From: Antedon mediterranea
Lineage: Eukaryota; Echinodermata; Crinoidea; Comatulida; Antedonidae
Length of the DNA: 60,000 bases
Direction: 5' to 3'
Assembly (NCBI RefSeq): GCF_964355755.1
Contig: NC_092671.1
Location: 19,124,001-19,184,000 of the forward strand
In this document: positions 35,612-46,462 of the stretch, one piece after another
Numbering within the stretch: the first letter of the stretch is position 1
Layout: the number at the start of each line of letters is the position of its first letter
Program-made: the position numbers and the translations under genes
Notes under the pieces: model-generated
What the model saw: the letters and a program-made list of their open reading frames with translations, nothing else
Databases searched by the model: none
What the model was told of the DNA's origin: nothing

Positions 35612-36093
35612 CTGGCATATGAAAATTAATTTTTTTTTTTCAGTCTTTTTTCCATTTTGTAGATGGATTCTTATACCTGTATTATCGCCATATAAAAAAT
35701 AGATCAATAAAGTGGGACTTAAAACTTAATATTTTTTTTAAAGGCAAATATTAATAATATGAATTTGTTTAAATGCATAACATTTAAACTATTTCTAAAT
35801 AGAGCATGGGAAAAAATATTGAAATGAAATAAACAGGAAAATAGTTTGATTCAATGTTATTAAATTAACTATACATTCATGTTTAATTATGATTTCATAG
35901 ATGAGAAAACTTGTACCTTCAAGAAAATATTTTAGTCTTTATCTATGGCATCACTTAAAACAAACTTGTAAAGGAAGACGGTGTTTTTATAGCAAACACA
36001 GATCTCAGAAATTAACTTTACAATATGAGTCATTAAACGTAACTGGCTATCTAAGGAACCAAGCGGACACACAACAGTCAACAGATGGCTTAC

Positions 36094-36172
36094 TTCTATA
36101 TACTGCGGATGAGAACTATCCACTTGTATTATTTTCCCCTTCTCTCTTGTGTCTAAAGCTAATTTCCTTTCC
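36094..36172 (-). CDS. Candidate internal exon, unrecognised
   Basis: The acceptor (GTACGTATTCCGCAG) and donor ATAGAA/GTAAGC bound 79 bases. Only one frame is open: one base finishes a codon, then 26 codons beginning ERKLALDTREKGKIIQVDSS. The other two minus frames hit stops. Base composition is richer in GC than the flanks. The plus strand is also open across this DNA (35901-36212), which weakens the case. With 35611-35483 it is one of the two best exon pairs in the window. Confidence 0.33.
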
Positions 36173-36587
36173 CTGCGGAATACGTACACAGTCGAATCCC
36201 AATGGAACTTAAATCAACACTGGCAAATCATCAACATGCATGGAGTCGAGTCATTGAACCTAGCTACCTCAAAATGTATTTACATCTTTAAGTGTTGTTT
36301 GTAAATAGTATATTTAGTGGTATGTAATGTAATTATTTCCTACTGAATTTATGATATATTAGCTCATTATTAGATTAAAAATCGTCGTCTTTCGACATAT
36401 ATAAACAAAATATAGGTAGTCCCCATATAACCCACATGAAAAATGATATGGTAGGTTTTAATCCCAGGGTGGCTTATACTCAAAGCCACTCATCCAATGT
36501 CAACATTTAATTTTGTTTTTTTTTCATTGGTCATGGGAAAAATTCAATATTTAACAGTTAAAGATGATGCATTGTACTTTCTTATAT

Positions 36588-36779
36588 TTAGTCTACTAAG
36601 TCTAATTCGAAAGCTTTCATGAACCTAGATTGCTTTATATCTATAAATCTCAGTAAAAATGTTAGTAACAAGAGAAATAATAATCCCTTCCCTCTTTTTC
36701 CTCTCTCCACAAAAAATGCCAAATAACCCGTAGTAATATCCCAACTATTCAATAACATTAAATCACATCTGAAGTCCAT
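36588..36779 (-). CDS. 63-codon ORF with one predicted membrane span
   Basis: It starts at an ATG with a good context (GGATATGG) and has a hydrophobic stretch GLLFLLLLTFLLRFI at about residues 32-46, then a charged tail. A T-rich acceptor-like TTTTTACTGAG falls inside, so the last 19 codons could instead be a terminal exon. No homologue is recognised; it may be a chance ORF. Confidence 0.18.
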   Translation of the reverse strand: MDFRCDLMLLNSWDITTGYLAFFVERGKRGKGLLFLLLLTFLLRFIDIKQSRFMKAFELDLVD

Positions 36780-37303
36780 ATCCTTTTTATAAGGATCTCA
36801 AGACCCAGTGGATTTAGTGCATTAATATTAAAGAACAACTTATTTATTGATTGCGACTTTTCACAATTCCCATGACCATCGAACACGTTGGTCAGATCTT
36901 TCACACCGCAGATGAGGTGATATACTATATGTGAACCCGTCGTGTCGGTAGCGTGGGAACAACTTTATATGGCTCGCCAACTTACTTCAACTTACGAATT
37001 AAAGCAATGCAATATATTTTATTTCTGTGATTGTTGGAGTAAAGCACAAAGTTTATGTGTGTAATGAAAGTACAAGACGTGGAAGTAATTAAAACTGAGG
37101 TGGGATGTTGTCAATACTGAATGTTATGATTGACCATGTTAAACCGCAAAATGATGGTTATTTATCATATCCTGTAATTATATTTTGTATAGTACATGAT
37201 TAGAACATGGACCTATAAATTAGTTTGTAGGTGCATGATTAGAAATTAAAAATGACAATTGTGAATGACAACAATTACAGTATCTTGAATTATCTTATAC
37301 TTA

Positions 37304-37985
37304 CGCCCGTATTCTTAAACCGGACTTTAGTCGTAGCTCGAAGTTCGACTTGAAAAAGTTCATGCTATTACTTCAAATTTGATTAAAAAACGAAGTAGTC
37401 GAAGTTTGCAGTTCGACTTAATGAAGTCGAGCTTTTAGTCGAGTTGCACACGTCTGGGTAACAAAGGCTATACATTGGCCAATGACAAGAGAGTATTTGA
37501 GGAGCAGACAAAATTTTGCGCATTGATATCACTTTCCATTTTCTTACAACACTTTTTACGCATCAGGACTATACATGAAAAATAATTTTAATCGTTAATT
37601 ATTAGAACAAGATCAGTATTAATTTTAAAATAATGTAATTTGTATACAGTTGTAAATAAAGATGATTTTCATTATTATAACATATACCAATGTATATTTA
37701 ATTAAGCTAATATAAAAATAGATATTTCATTCTTCAATATCTGGCCAATATAACAACTCAATGACTGTTACGTTTTTCATAAACATCGTTTAAAAACCAT
37801 TTAGTCGACCATTTAGCCTGCCCCCTCCAGGACTAAAAAAATCGATCAAAATCCGTCTCGATTTAGTTGAGGTTGGCCTGAATTAGTCGGCGATTTAGTT
37901 GAAGTTCGGTTTATGAATTAAAATGACGTCATTTTTTTAGTTTTAGCTCGAACTACGACTAAAGTCCGGTTTAAGAATACGGGCG
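37304..37985. mobile_element. 682-bp Harbinger-like MITE with TTA duplications
   Basis: The terminal repeats, about 34-39 bp long, begin CGCCCGTATTCTTAAACCGG and are flanked by TTA at 37301-37303 and 37986-37988. Subterminal regions repeat AGTCGA and TTCGAC many times. No transposase is encoded. TIR length, TTA target and subterminal repeats fit PIF/Harbinger. Confidence 0.88.
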
Positions 37986-38993
37986 TTAGACGTAGGTGTA
38001 AAGGTAACGTAATGATTAGCCAACCTTCAATAAACTGTTTCCAATGACACCATTCATGAAAACCATCTTTAATTTAAAAACTTTTCTATCAAGTGTCAAG
38101 ACACATAATAATCATCAGTGTTTAGAGAATGTAAGTTTGGCAAATGAGAAGTCCCACAATTTTCAGGAGACTTGGAAATATTGGACATACACTAAGTAAC
38201 AAAGCAGATTTAGAAAACTACTGTAATGAAATTGTTTGAAGACATCTTTGCAATTTACGATAGTAATAGCTACAATTTCAATAGCAAAATATCATGCTGT
38301 ATCCATTGGGATTGAATGGCTTTCCCAGTAGTTTTCAATAATGCATCTCCCTTGCCAACTTGACTCAGTAAAGATTGACCTACTTAGCCATGGACTGTTT
38401 GAACTCCACCTTAAAAATTATCAAAGTTGTTGTATGTATTAGTATTCTATTTCCAACATTTCCATAAATGTGTACATGATTATGGACAAATTGACACTTA
38501 CTTTCCAAACCAGTAAAAACATGTTTGTGCAATAGATCTTTAAATAATAGCGAGAATTGATGTGAAGAGAATGTATATACTTTAAGCAAGAATGGTCATA
38601 GATGGTAACAGAAACAGATAAAAACATACATACAGGGAATAATTTCCACAAACTACAACAACAAATACAAGACAAAATTTCAGGGTAAAATTCAGTTTGT
38701 TTAACAATTATTAACTAACATTATAAACTTTTCCCTGACATACCATTCATAATTAAGAATAAAAACGAAGGGTGTACAGTATGATAATATGATGATTGAT
38801 AAGACAATACATCATTAAAAACAAAAATACCAATTGAAAGATCAAAACACATAAATATTTACCTCAAAAACTACCCTTACTTCAAGAGAAAAAAAATGCA
38901 GAAAATATTGGAAATCGTAATGTTGCAAGACACAATATTTTAGGGGATAATAAGAGGGAAAAACAGAAAGTGGTATACAGAGTCATTTTAAAT

Positions 38994-39138
38994 CCATGGT
39001 TCCAGAGCCAATGGTAATGGGTTAGACAATGAGCGTTATTTCTATACTTTTCCCATTCTGTGTGCCACAAAGTACAGATCGTTCTGTTCTTGGCACAACC
39101 AATCACAGCCTCAGAAAGTATTGGGCCCTCATGCAAAT
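38994..39138 (-). promoter_or_regulatory. Promoter-like cluster (octamer, CCAAT box, TATA-like)
   Basis: Read on the minus strand: an octamer ATTTGCAT (39138-39131), then ATTGG (inverted CCAAT, 39103-39099), then TATAGAAA (from about 39046), then ACCATGG (39000-38994) in ideal start context. That ATG is followed by only three codons before a stop. Spacing resembles RNA polymerase II promoters such as echinoderm histone genes, but no histone or snRNA sequence follows. The GC-richer patch may simply be a conserved or repeated segment. Confidence 0.2.
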
Positions 39139-39176
39139 ACAACAAATCAAAATAGCATTCAAAATAAAACTCTAGT

Positions 39177-39416
39177 TATTCATATTGTAGTGGAAAATGA
39201 GTAGATCAAGACCCGCTTCTATATTGGAAAATGGGTAGATCAAGACCCGCTTCTGTATTGGAAAATGGGTAGATCAAGACCCGCATTATTCATATTGTAT
39301 TGGAAAATGGGTAAATCAAGACCCGCATTATTCATATTGTAGTGGAAAATGGGTAGATCAAGACCCGCATTATTCATATTGTAGTAGAAAATGGGTAGAT
39401 CAAGACCCGCTTCTGT
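39177..39416. repeat. Mixed 42/34-bp minisatellite, six cores
   Basis: A 25-bp core, GGAAAATGGGTAGATCAAGA then CCCGC, occurs six times. Linkers are of two kinds: long ATTATTCATATTGTATT (42-bp period) and short TTCTATATT (34-bp period). On the minus strand the long-period units give a 14-residue repeat AGLDLPIFYYNMNN, four copies in a 61-codon frame; this is taken as incidental. Confidence 0.9.
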
Positions 39417-39599
39417 TGTCAACAATATAACCGGTTAAATAGTGTGCATAAATTAAACTGGATATTTGAATGGCCTTCATTGATTTTGAGTCAACATATG
39501 TGTAGCATCTTGACCATTTGACCACCTGAGCATTATAAATAATGACACCACCGGATTAAACTGGGTTTTTTAGGAGCACAAGCTTAGATTATTATTTTG

Positions 39600-39620
39600 C
39601 AGTAGAAACAAACCCATAGT
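39600..39620. repeat. Isolated terminus of the TTTCTGC element family
   Basis: TTTTGCAGTAGAAACAAACCC resembles the right terminus of the element at 20824 (GCAGAAACAGACCC). ACCGGTTAAA and ACCGGATTAAA strings lie upstream, as inside that family. No matching left end was found. Confidence 0.3.
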
Positions 39621-39965
39621 TATTTACTGGATGGTGGTATTTGGGACATTTTCATCTTTTTTTTTAATCTGATGACTAATAATGTACACTCTCACACTCA
39701 TCAACACATCCTATAATAACTGTACGCCACTTCCTAAATTCTCTTCTTTTAGTTACCGACTGATTTTTCAGTACAGTAGTTCAATTAAACCTGTTCAAGG
39801 TAGTTTTTCAAGTTTGCAACTCCTTTACAAAATGTGTACACAAGCTATGCACTACAATTACCTCTATCATTAATAGCCTTCACCTTACTGAATATCTGTG
39901 TAATCTTGTAACATCTTTTGCAACCATAAATTCATTATCAATTTTCAACTTTTATTTAAATTTTA

Positions 39966-40040
39966 CCTAAGTAGCTAGCTCAGGCCTATTCAGGCTTAGC
40001 TTTGTAGGTCTAGCTGATAAGCAGCAGTAAAGTATGAACA
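39966..40040. repeat. Fragment of the 638-bp TTAA family
   Basis: AGTAGCTAGCTC, AGGCTTAGCTTTGTAGG and CTAGCTGATAA match the left-centre of the copy at 30618-31255. It is truncated on both sides. Confidence 0.5.
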
Positions 40041-40528
40041 AGTTAGCTATAGAAAGCAATCATCAATAATACCATATTAAATTAGTATCTCTGAGATTAC
40101 TACAGAAGATGATGATGATACCAATTCATTTTTCCTCCATGATTAAACTAAATGTTTGACGACCACAAGCAAAAGAGAATATACTTTAAGTAGGACACAA
40201 TGTAATCATTCCATTTAGGACATTCCTTCACTTCATGTTGTCAATTCAAATGACATTTAAGTAAGTTCCCAGAGTGCAATATTACTGGGCCTATGGGGAG
40301 ATTTTATTAAACCTATAAAACCTGTCATTTACTCTTTTTATCCTTCAAAAGTTATCTGATATACACACATGTACTAATCTCATACAGGCTAACTTTTTTA
40401 TGTAACTGTCTGATAAACAAGGAATATTTCTTTTAATTCAGATACATTTTTGGTGTGAAAAAGAATAAACATTAATAAATAATGTAAAGCATTCACAAAA
40501 TATTCATAACATTTTTTTAATAACAAGG

Positions 40529-40690
40529 CCAAATACATGGCTCCAGTCGCGTGCTAAAATTTGAGTTTACCGACCAACCGACTGACCGTCTAACCAACCG
40601 ACTGACCGTCTAACCAACCGACTGACCGTCTAACCAACCGACCGACCGACCAACATATGAGCTGTAGCGTCACATTTTCATGCAAAAATC
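40529..40690 (+). repeat. SINE-like fragment with a 20-bp triplication
   Basis: This is the second copy of the repeat at 9706-9830 (CAGTCGCGTGCT and GAGCTGTAGCGTC). Between the shared blocks the unit CCAACCGACTGACCGTCTAA is present three times in tandem, where the first copy has only ACTGACCGACCGAC. Copy-number change in an internal motif is therefore evident. Confidence 0.65.
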
Positions 40691-40776
40691 AGAGCCTATG
40701 AAGATTTTCATAAACCTTTTAAATAAATTATACAGAAGTCTTACTTTTTACACCTGATTTAATAACAAAGAAAAAG

Positions 40777-40796
40777 AATAATAATAATAATAAACA
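40777..40796. repeat. (AAT)n microsatellite
   Basis: A run of six AAT units precedes AAACATT. Confidence 0.8.
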
Positions 40797-41043
40797 TTTA
40801 AACAATATTTTTTTTATATTTTTCTCTATGCATGTAAATTAATATTATATAAAAATGTGCATAAATTATAAAATATATTTGTGTATACAGGAAAAGGGGT
40901 AGTCATTATCGTTAACAAGCGCTATCAATTACATGATTTGATTAAGTCATTTACAATTTTTACAAGTGGTCGATATCAGTATTAATTAACCAATTGAGGA
41001 TGGCAAATCTAAAGAGGTAAGTTTATATTCTTTAACATGACAC

Positions 41044-41160
41044 ATGATTGCCTCAAATGAGTCACATGATGAGGAAGAAGACAAATTCAACAATATATGC
41101 TTGTCATTTCCCGACAGAAATTTGAAGATCCCCGAAATCGATAAACTTATCAGGTGTTAG
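41044..41160 (+). CDS. 38-codon ORF or exon, acidic then basic
   Basis: From ATG at 41044 the frame reads MIASNESHDEEEDKFNNICL and continues with FPDRNLKIPEIDKLIRC to TAG. The composition is strikingly protein-like for this AT-rich setting, and the minus frames are closed. A donor-like TATCAG/GTGTTA sits four codons before the stop. About 28 bases upstream a perfect donor (AAAGAG/GTAAGT at 41016) follows an ATG in ideal context (GAGGATGG at 41000). The two could be parts of one 5' gene end. No family is recognised. Confidence 0.22.
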   Translation: MIASNESHDEEEDKFNNICLSFPDRNLKIPEIDKLIRC

Positions 41161-41773
41161 AAATCACACAAATTATCACCTTGTCATCATTCAAACATTT
41201 TGTTAAAGTAGATCAAATTAGCAGGGAGCAAGGTGATGGAAAAAAAACATCTAAGAGTAAACCATATCGGTGACATCACTACTCCTTTACTAGGGAGCAC
41301 CGCACTATCTTGTACTTGTAAAAGCTTTTATAGTCCACTTTTTAATTTACTCTCCTGATTAATTTACAGAAATACAGTATACAAAATTAAGCGAAAACTA
41401 GGGGGTGGGACTAAAAATGGATTTACTAAAATCTTGGCTCTGAATTATTAAGGAGTAGGGTTATTACAATCAAGCATGGGATTATATTCGAGCATGCTAC
41501 AACTAGTGCCAACAAACTTCATTTATTTAATCATCCATTTCTTAGAAATGTGTCATTTCTCAGGATTAAGGCTTTAATATTTGTTTCTTCTGATAAATGT
41601 CAATTATCATTTTTATATGATTAAAAGGGCAAAGTAGAGAGGCAGCCAATGCTATCCACTTTCAAACCCCACAACCTTAAACCCCTCTCAAACTATTCAA
41701 TTAGCAAGCAACAAGGTGATGGATAAATATAGGAAAAAAAACATCTAAGCATATGCATGAACTTAAATATAGT

Positions 41774-41865
41774 AAAACCCCAACTAAGGCGACACCTTCA
41801 GGACCCAACAAAATGCTGGTGTAGTTGTGTCCCTTGAATAAGGAGTTTGGCCATAGTGTTATAAC
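41774..41865. repeat. Second copy of the GGGACCCAAC-type repeat
   Basis: ACCCCAACTAAGGCGACACC, AGGACCCAAC and CCATAGTGTTATAACA match the repeat at 25942-26095 in order. Confidence 0.5.
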
Positions 41866-42499
41866 ATTGTCAGGGAGCCTTCAAACGAGCATGTAAACAT
41901 TAATGCCACTTTGAAAAAATTGATGTGAGCTTGTATTACACAAAAATTTAGTTATGTACGTCGAGAACCTTTTCTGAAAATAGTTTAAATTGAGACATAA
42001 AAGGAATTTTTTTTATTTTTTTTAAATGGTAAATTTAAACATGTTTTTAATTAAGCTCCACAATAAGAATTGTTCATCCCAATCTGTATGCTATTTATCA
42101 CCCATTATAAAGGTTTAAACATACCTAGGTAGGCCTGGTCTCTAAGCCCAAGGCATTCCATGATTTGTTTTTATGTGAGCAGAATATGTTGCGTGTGCAA
42201 TATCTAATGTGAAAATTCTACATGAATGAATTGAATTTAAATTCATAGGAGCTGGTATAGCTGAGCATGTAAATATAGTAAATTATTGTGAAACACTAAA
42301 ATGAATGGAACGAAATTCTAAAAAACATAAAAATAATTTAGTATTTGAAAAATGAATCAGTGAAATTTGTCAATTTTATCAACAGATTACACAAATGTGA
42401 ACGCATTATAATGACGACAGAATGTTTTCTTAAATGTGTACAAACGCTGAATCGGCGATCTCACAGCTTCATCATTTTATATTTCACAGATATTTTCAG

Positions 42500-43600
42500 A
42501 GATAAATTTAATGTCCGCTGGAAATAACTGTTTGATATGTCTATATAGTTGACATGCTTTAATAACTGGACTTTGAAGAGGACTGACTAGCAACATGTCT
42601 GATAATTTAATAGTACCTTTAAAAAATCAAATGGAGACAGGTTGCTGTGTTTTACTGGCACGTTTATCCCTCGTGGTTATCGTTCCCCTGGTTATGAATC
42701 ATTATGAATGTGTTAGGAGTCATAAGCGATTACCTAGTCCATACTGACAGAAAGAACAGAGTCAGTTGTCTCCAACAAAACATAGCACATTAAAACCTGC
42801 GATTCCAAATTACAACGCAGTTGGAACCACACAATTCAAATTGGTTGTTAGCGGTACTGTAATTCCAAAAACAATAAATTCATGAGATTGGTAATTACAT
42901 ACAATTAATGGCACAATTGCATATAATTAATGTTAACGATGAAATTGGTTTTTCTATAATATGTACTTTACACTTACACAAATACTAAACATAGAATATA
43001 GCATTTTTGATAAGAAGTCATTTCATCTTGATAATTCCCAAATTGTTAAATATAAATTTAATGAAAAATGTATACAGTAAAAAAGCATAAATATATAAGT
43101 AGGTTGTATTTAATCAATTCGGACACTTTAAAAATGGATGGGGTAAGGTTATGATTCTGTGTCCAACTATATTGAGGGCTGGGAGAGATATGATAGTACT
43201 GTAACTCAAGGCTATAGGTTCAGCTTGTCTTCAAATACTTCTGACAACCATTGAAGGCTTTTCCTGCAGGAGCCTGTCCTACTCACACGCAACTACCTTT
43301 TACCAGGCCTTGGTAACTTCCTTGGGGCCGCTATAACGCAGTCCAAGGGTGATCAAAAACATTCAAGATTCAAAAAGAAGATAAAACTAAAACTGTCAAC
43401 TAACAGGACCTTTGACTCGTATAAAAAGTAAGAAAAATATGACATGTCGCACAGCATTTCTGGCAGAAAAACAGGCCTGGGTACATGAACAGTACTTTTT
43501 TTTTTTCTGTTTAGTACTTCTGTTTCAAACGTCTCCTGAGATGGACACTTGTTTCCTTCTTAAATTGTTCTAAATATAAAAAAGCAACACAGTTTACAAT
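42500..43600. other. AT-rich stretch without a supported gene
   Basis: No tandem or inverted repeat of note. A GC-richer patch at 43260-43350 (GGCCTTGGTAACTTCCTTGG and flanks) may be a repeat fragment. Confidence 0.35.
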
Positions 43601-43603
43601 AAA

Positions 43604-43813
43604 ATGCGACATTCACTTTGTATTATCAGCATTAAACATGATCATTATCAAACTAGGGCAACCTTTCTAAGCCTACCAGAGGAAGATTGTCCTACGTTAA
43701 AATCTTACACAATTCATCCTTCTCCAAGCTTACCTAAGAGACTCAAAATCAAACACAAACTAGCAAGGGCGCTGATCCAGGTTTTTAATGTTGGAGAGGA
43801 TGAAGGACACTAG
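43604..43813 (+). CDS. 69-codon ORF, unrecognised
   Basis: A true ATG opens 69 codons. The second half, with SLPKRLKIKHKLARALIQVF and an acidic end GEDEGH, has a balanced composition and higher GC. AATAAA follows about 18 bases after the stop. A donor-like or acceptor-like boundary is not clear, and no promoter or homologue is recognised. It could be an exon of a plus-strand gene or chance. Confidence 0.18.
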   Translation: MRHSLCIISIKHDHYQTRATFLSLPEEDCPTLKSYTIHPSPSLPKRLKIKHKLARALIQVFNVGEDEGH

Positions 43814-44109
43814 GAAAAAATTAACAACAATAAAAAAGTTGCTGTTTGCCACTAATGTTATGCCATCGAATTATGGTAGGTGGGGAGATATGTGGAGACT
43901 AGTGTAGACTAGTGTTAATATAAAAATTATATCGCTAAAGGTTTCTGTGCGGTACTTATTTGGCTGCATATCTAGTGTACCTCTTACAACAATATAATAT
44001 TAAAGCATGTATGCTATAATACTCCGGTTGGGTGCTAGTTTGGTTTTTTTGTCTTTTTGTTTCTTGCTTTTGTTTTCCACTATTTCTCTTTATTGTCGAG
44101 TGCATAGAG

Positions 44110-44156
44110 ACTATGTGAGCTATATAAATCTATCTATTACTATCTATTATTAATGA
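44110..44156 (+). repeat. Retroelement 3' tail
   Basis: GTGAGCTATATAAATC followed by TATCTATTACTATCTATTA has the usual form of a LINE/SINE 3' end with a short tail repeat. The body is not preserved. Confidence 0.35.
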
Positions 44157-44165
44157 CCATCTTAG

Positions 44166-44604
44166 TTAAGGCCTAGCCTTGCTAGGCTTAGTTATGTAGC
44201 CCTAGCTGGTAAAAAGCGGTAACGTAGGAAGATAGGCCTAGCCTGGGGTTGTCTCATTGCTGAATTAATTGTCTTTCCTTTTTTGGTAGAATCCATTAAT
44301 ACAAATTAGGGAAGACCTAGTATTTTCGCTGAAAAATTATAGTTCTTTTATTAGTTTACCATTTCACGATCAGTCGAAAGTGCGGGTGCATCACATCACA
44401 ATATAAAAATATCAATCTATGTACGATGCATTCTGGTATTTATAGCGGGCCACTTCAGTTATTAAATCAACTTATTTTTCACATTTTCAACCATTTAAAT
44501 AAAGACTAACAAAATTATCGTAGCTCCTATAGTATTTATTTTTACATAAAATGTAGTGTGTGATCTTAAAATAGGTCAAAAAAACATAGGTCCAGAGGCT
44601 TTAA
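44166..44604. mobile_element. 638-bp TTAA family, 5'-truncated copy
   Basis: It aligns with the right two thirds of the copies at 30618 and 54444: TAGCTGGTAAAAAGCGGTAA, GTATTTTCGCTGAAAAAT, TTTATAGCGGGCCACT. It ends in the same TTAA (44601-44604). The left third is missing. Confidence 0.75.
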
Positions 44605-46104
44605 ATTGTTACCTACATCATAAACCATCATCTCTTGGTAGACCACAGCAACGCTACTGTAGACTTTCCCTTTGAATGTTTGACCAGTGTTGTATTAAGT
44701 CTGGGATGTATGTTTCACTGTAAATTGTAAAAGAACCCAGTACATCCTAGGAAAATCCTGCTTAATTTCAGTAGTATTGAAGAAAGACGAAAGGCATCAA
44801 TATTACGGTTTAGATTCTGGGCGTAGTTAGTCTACACAATGCTTTAAACATCTTAATGAAATTATGCAGAGATGCTTATACACAGAACCATCAATCAATA
44901 GAAAGTTTAAAACATCAAATGCAATAAAAGATCAATCAACAGTTTTTAGTAATTATGTGGGTTATAGGAGATACTGGTGATATAGTAATTATGAATTAAG
45001 AAAGCTAACATATGACTGGCTATAGATTTGAACCATGTTAACATGAACTGTGCATTACTACACAATGTACTTATTGTATCAGTCAATCATCTTTAGTATA
45101 GTAATGCTTGGGTATAAAAAATCGGACCAAATGCTTTTAAACCGAATGATGAATTGAAATTCAAACACAAGCTTGCATATTCTATACCTTCAAATGGGAT
45201 GAAATATAATTATAATTGTACGGTCCTACCAACAGGAATTGCCTACACAAGTACAGTGCAATATTGACTTGAGTATAACCAAATTGAGTCACTGACTCAG
45301 GTATAAACCCACCATTAACTTATAAATCTAAGTGCAAAAATATGCCTGCTCGAAATATGTCGTAAAAAAAACCTTTTTTAAAAGTTGGAGCTGTAGGCAT
45401 CCCTAGGCCTAATTAATACTAAAGTTGATAATTTCATTCACAGTATTTTGTATACTATGAAAATCAAAATTTATTTTATGTGTTTAAAAAACTTCATCGT
45501 CTGTCAATGTACTGTATGAAAGACTTGAATTTTCTATCCTAAATTTGGTATAGACTCGATTTATATTTAAGAAGTGGTACTAGAAGTAGCGTAGTAACAT
45601 ACCAATTTTGTTACTAATTATTTTAGTCATAATGAGATGGGTTAATGAATTGTAACTGTAATCATATACCTCTATGCTCTAACTTCCAAGGGTATATATC
45701 ACTTGTAGAGGGGTACAATGCTATTTTTAAGAATTGTGAAAAACCAACTTCCATACTCTCTTAAAGTCCATGAAACTGTCATCTTTAATTTGTAATTAAT
45801 GCGTTTTTGAAATAATACAGTTACTAAAGTCCTTTAAATAATTGTAATTGAAAAACAAAATAAGCAACAAGGCCAGTTAAACTGTTCATTTCAGATAAAT
45901 AGATTTTATCAATTTTGTTAAATACTTCTCAAATATTATATTGTAAATTAAAGGTTAGCATGGTAAACATGTCACATATACTAAATAATATTATATATAT
46001 TAAGTAATATTTCTATTTCTTGAAAAACTTGAGGTCAACACATCAAATTATGATTATGGAATGGAAAAGAATTGGACTGAAGAATTCCCAACTTGTTTTT
46101 GTTA

Positions 46105-46188
46105 TTAGGCAAGATGATTTACTGCCAATGTCTTGTCCTCCAGATGGGACTTCAAGCTAATGGTTTTCTGCATATTTTCATATTTGTA
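46105..46188 (-). CDS. Candidate terminal exon, unrecognised
   Basis: A very strong acceptor (TTATCCTCTACTGTTTTCCAG) opens 27 codons and TAA in phase 0, reading YKYENMQKTISLKSHLEDKT then LAVNHLA. The frame is open upstream to an ATG at 46329, so it could instead be a 74-codon ORF. No polyadenylation hexamer is close. The function is unknown. Confidence 0.27.
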   Translation of the reverse strand, partial: YKYENMQKTISLKSHLEDKTLAVNHLA

Positions 46189-46366
46189 CTGGAAAACAGT
46201 AGAGGATAAATTCAGACTGAACATGGTTAGCCTCCACACTGGGGTAAACCTTGGGTGTGAAGAAGTGATTCCAATTTTCGTAAGTTTCCAGTTAAATGAA
46301 TAACTATGGTAAATTATACAACATTTCATGTCCGCACCCTAATAACCTCTCCAAATAGGCAGATCC

Positions 46367-46462
46367 AATTATATATATATATTCGAAACCTGAGCTGCAC
46401 TGACGAGATCTAATAAGATCGAAAGTACTGTCAGCAGATTGGATATATATATATATACTATA
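46367..46462 (+). ncRNA. Hammerhead-type ribozyme motif in a Penelope-like relic
   Basis: CTGACGA (46400-46406), a perfect 5-bp stem GATCT/AGATC closed by loop AATA (46407-46420), and GAAA (46421-46424) form the conserved core and stem II of a hammerhead ribozyme. GCTGCA upstream and GCAG downstream can pair as stem I with a bulge. The next bases, AGTACT, are palindromic, so stem III could form only very short or between two molecules. The base after it is G where cleavage needs A, C or U, which predicts poor activity. (AT)n tracts on both sides fit Penelope-like insertions, whose terminal repeats carry such motifs. No reverse transcriptase is present. Confidence 0.6.
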
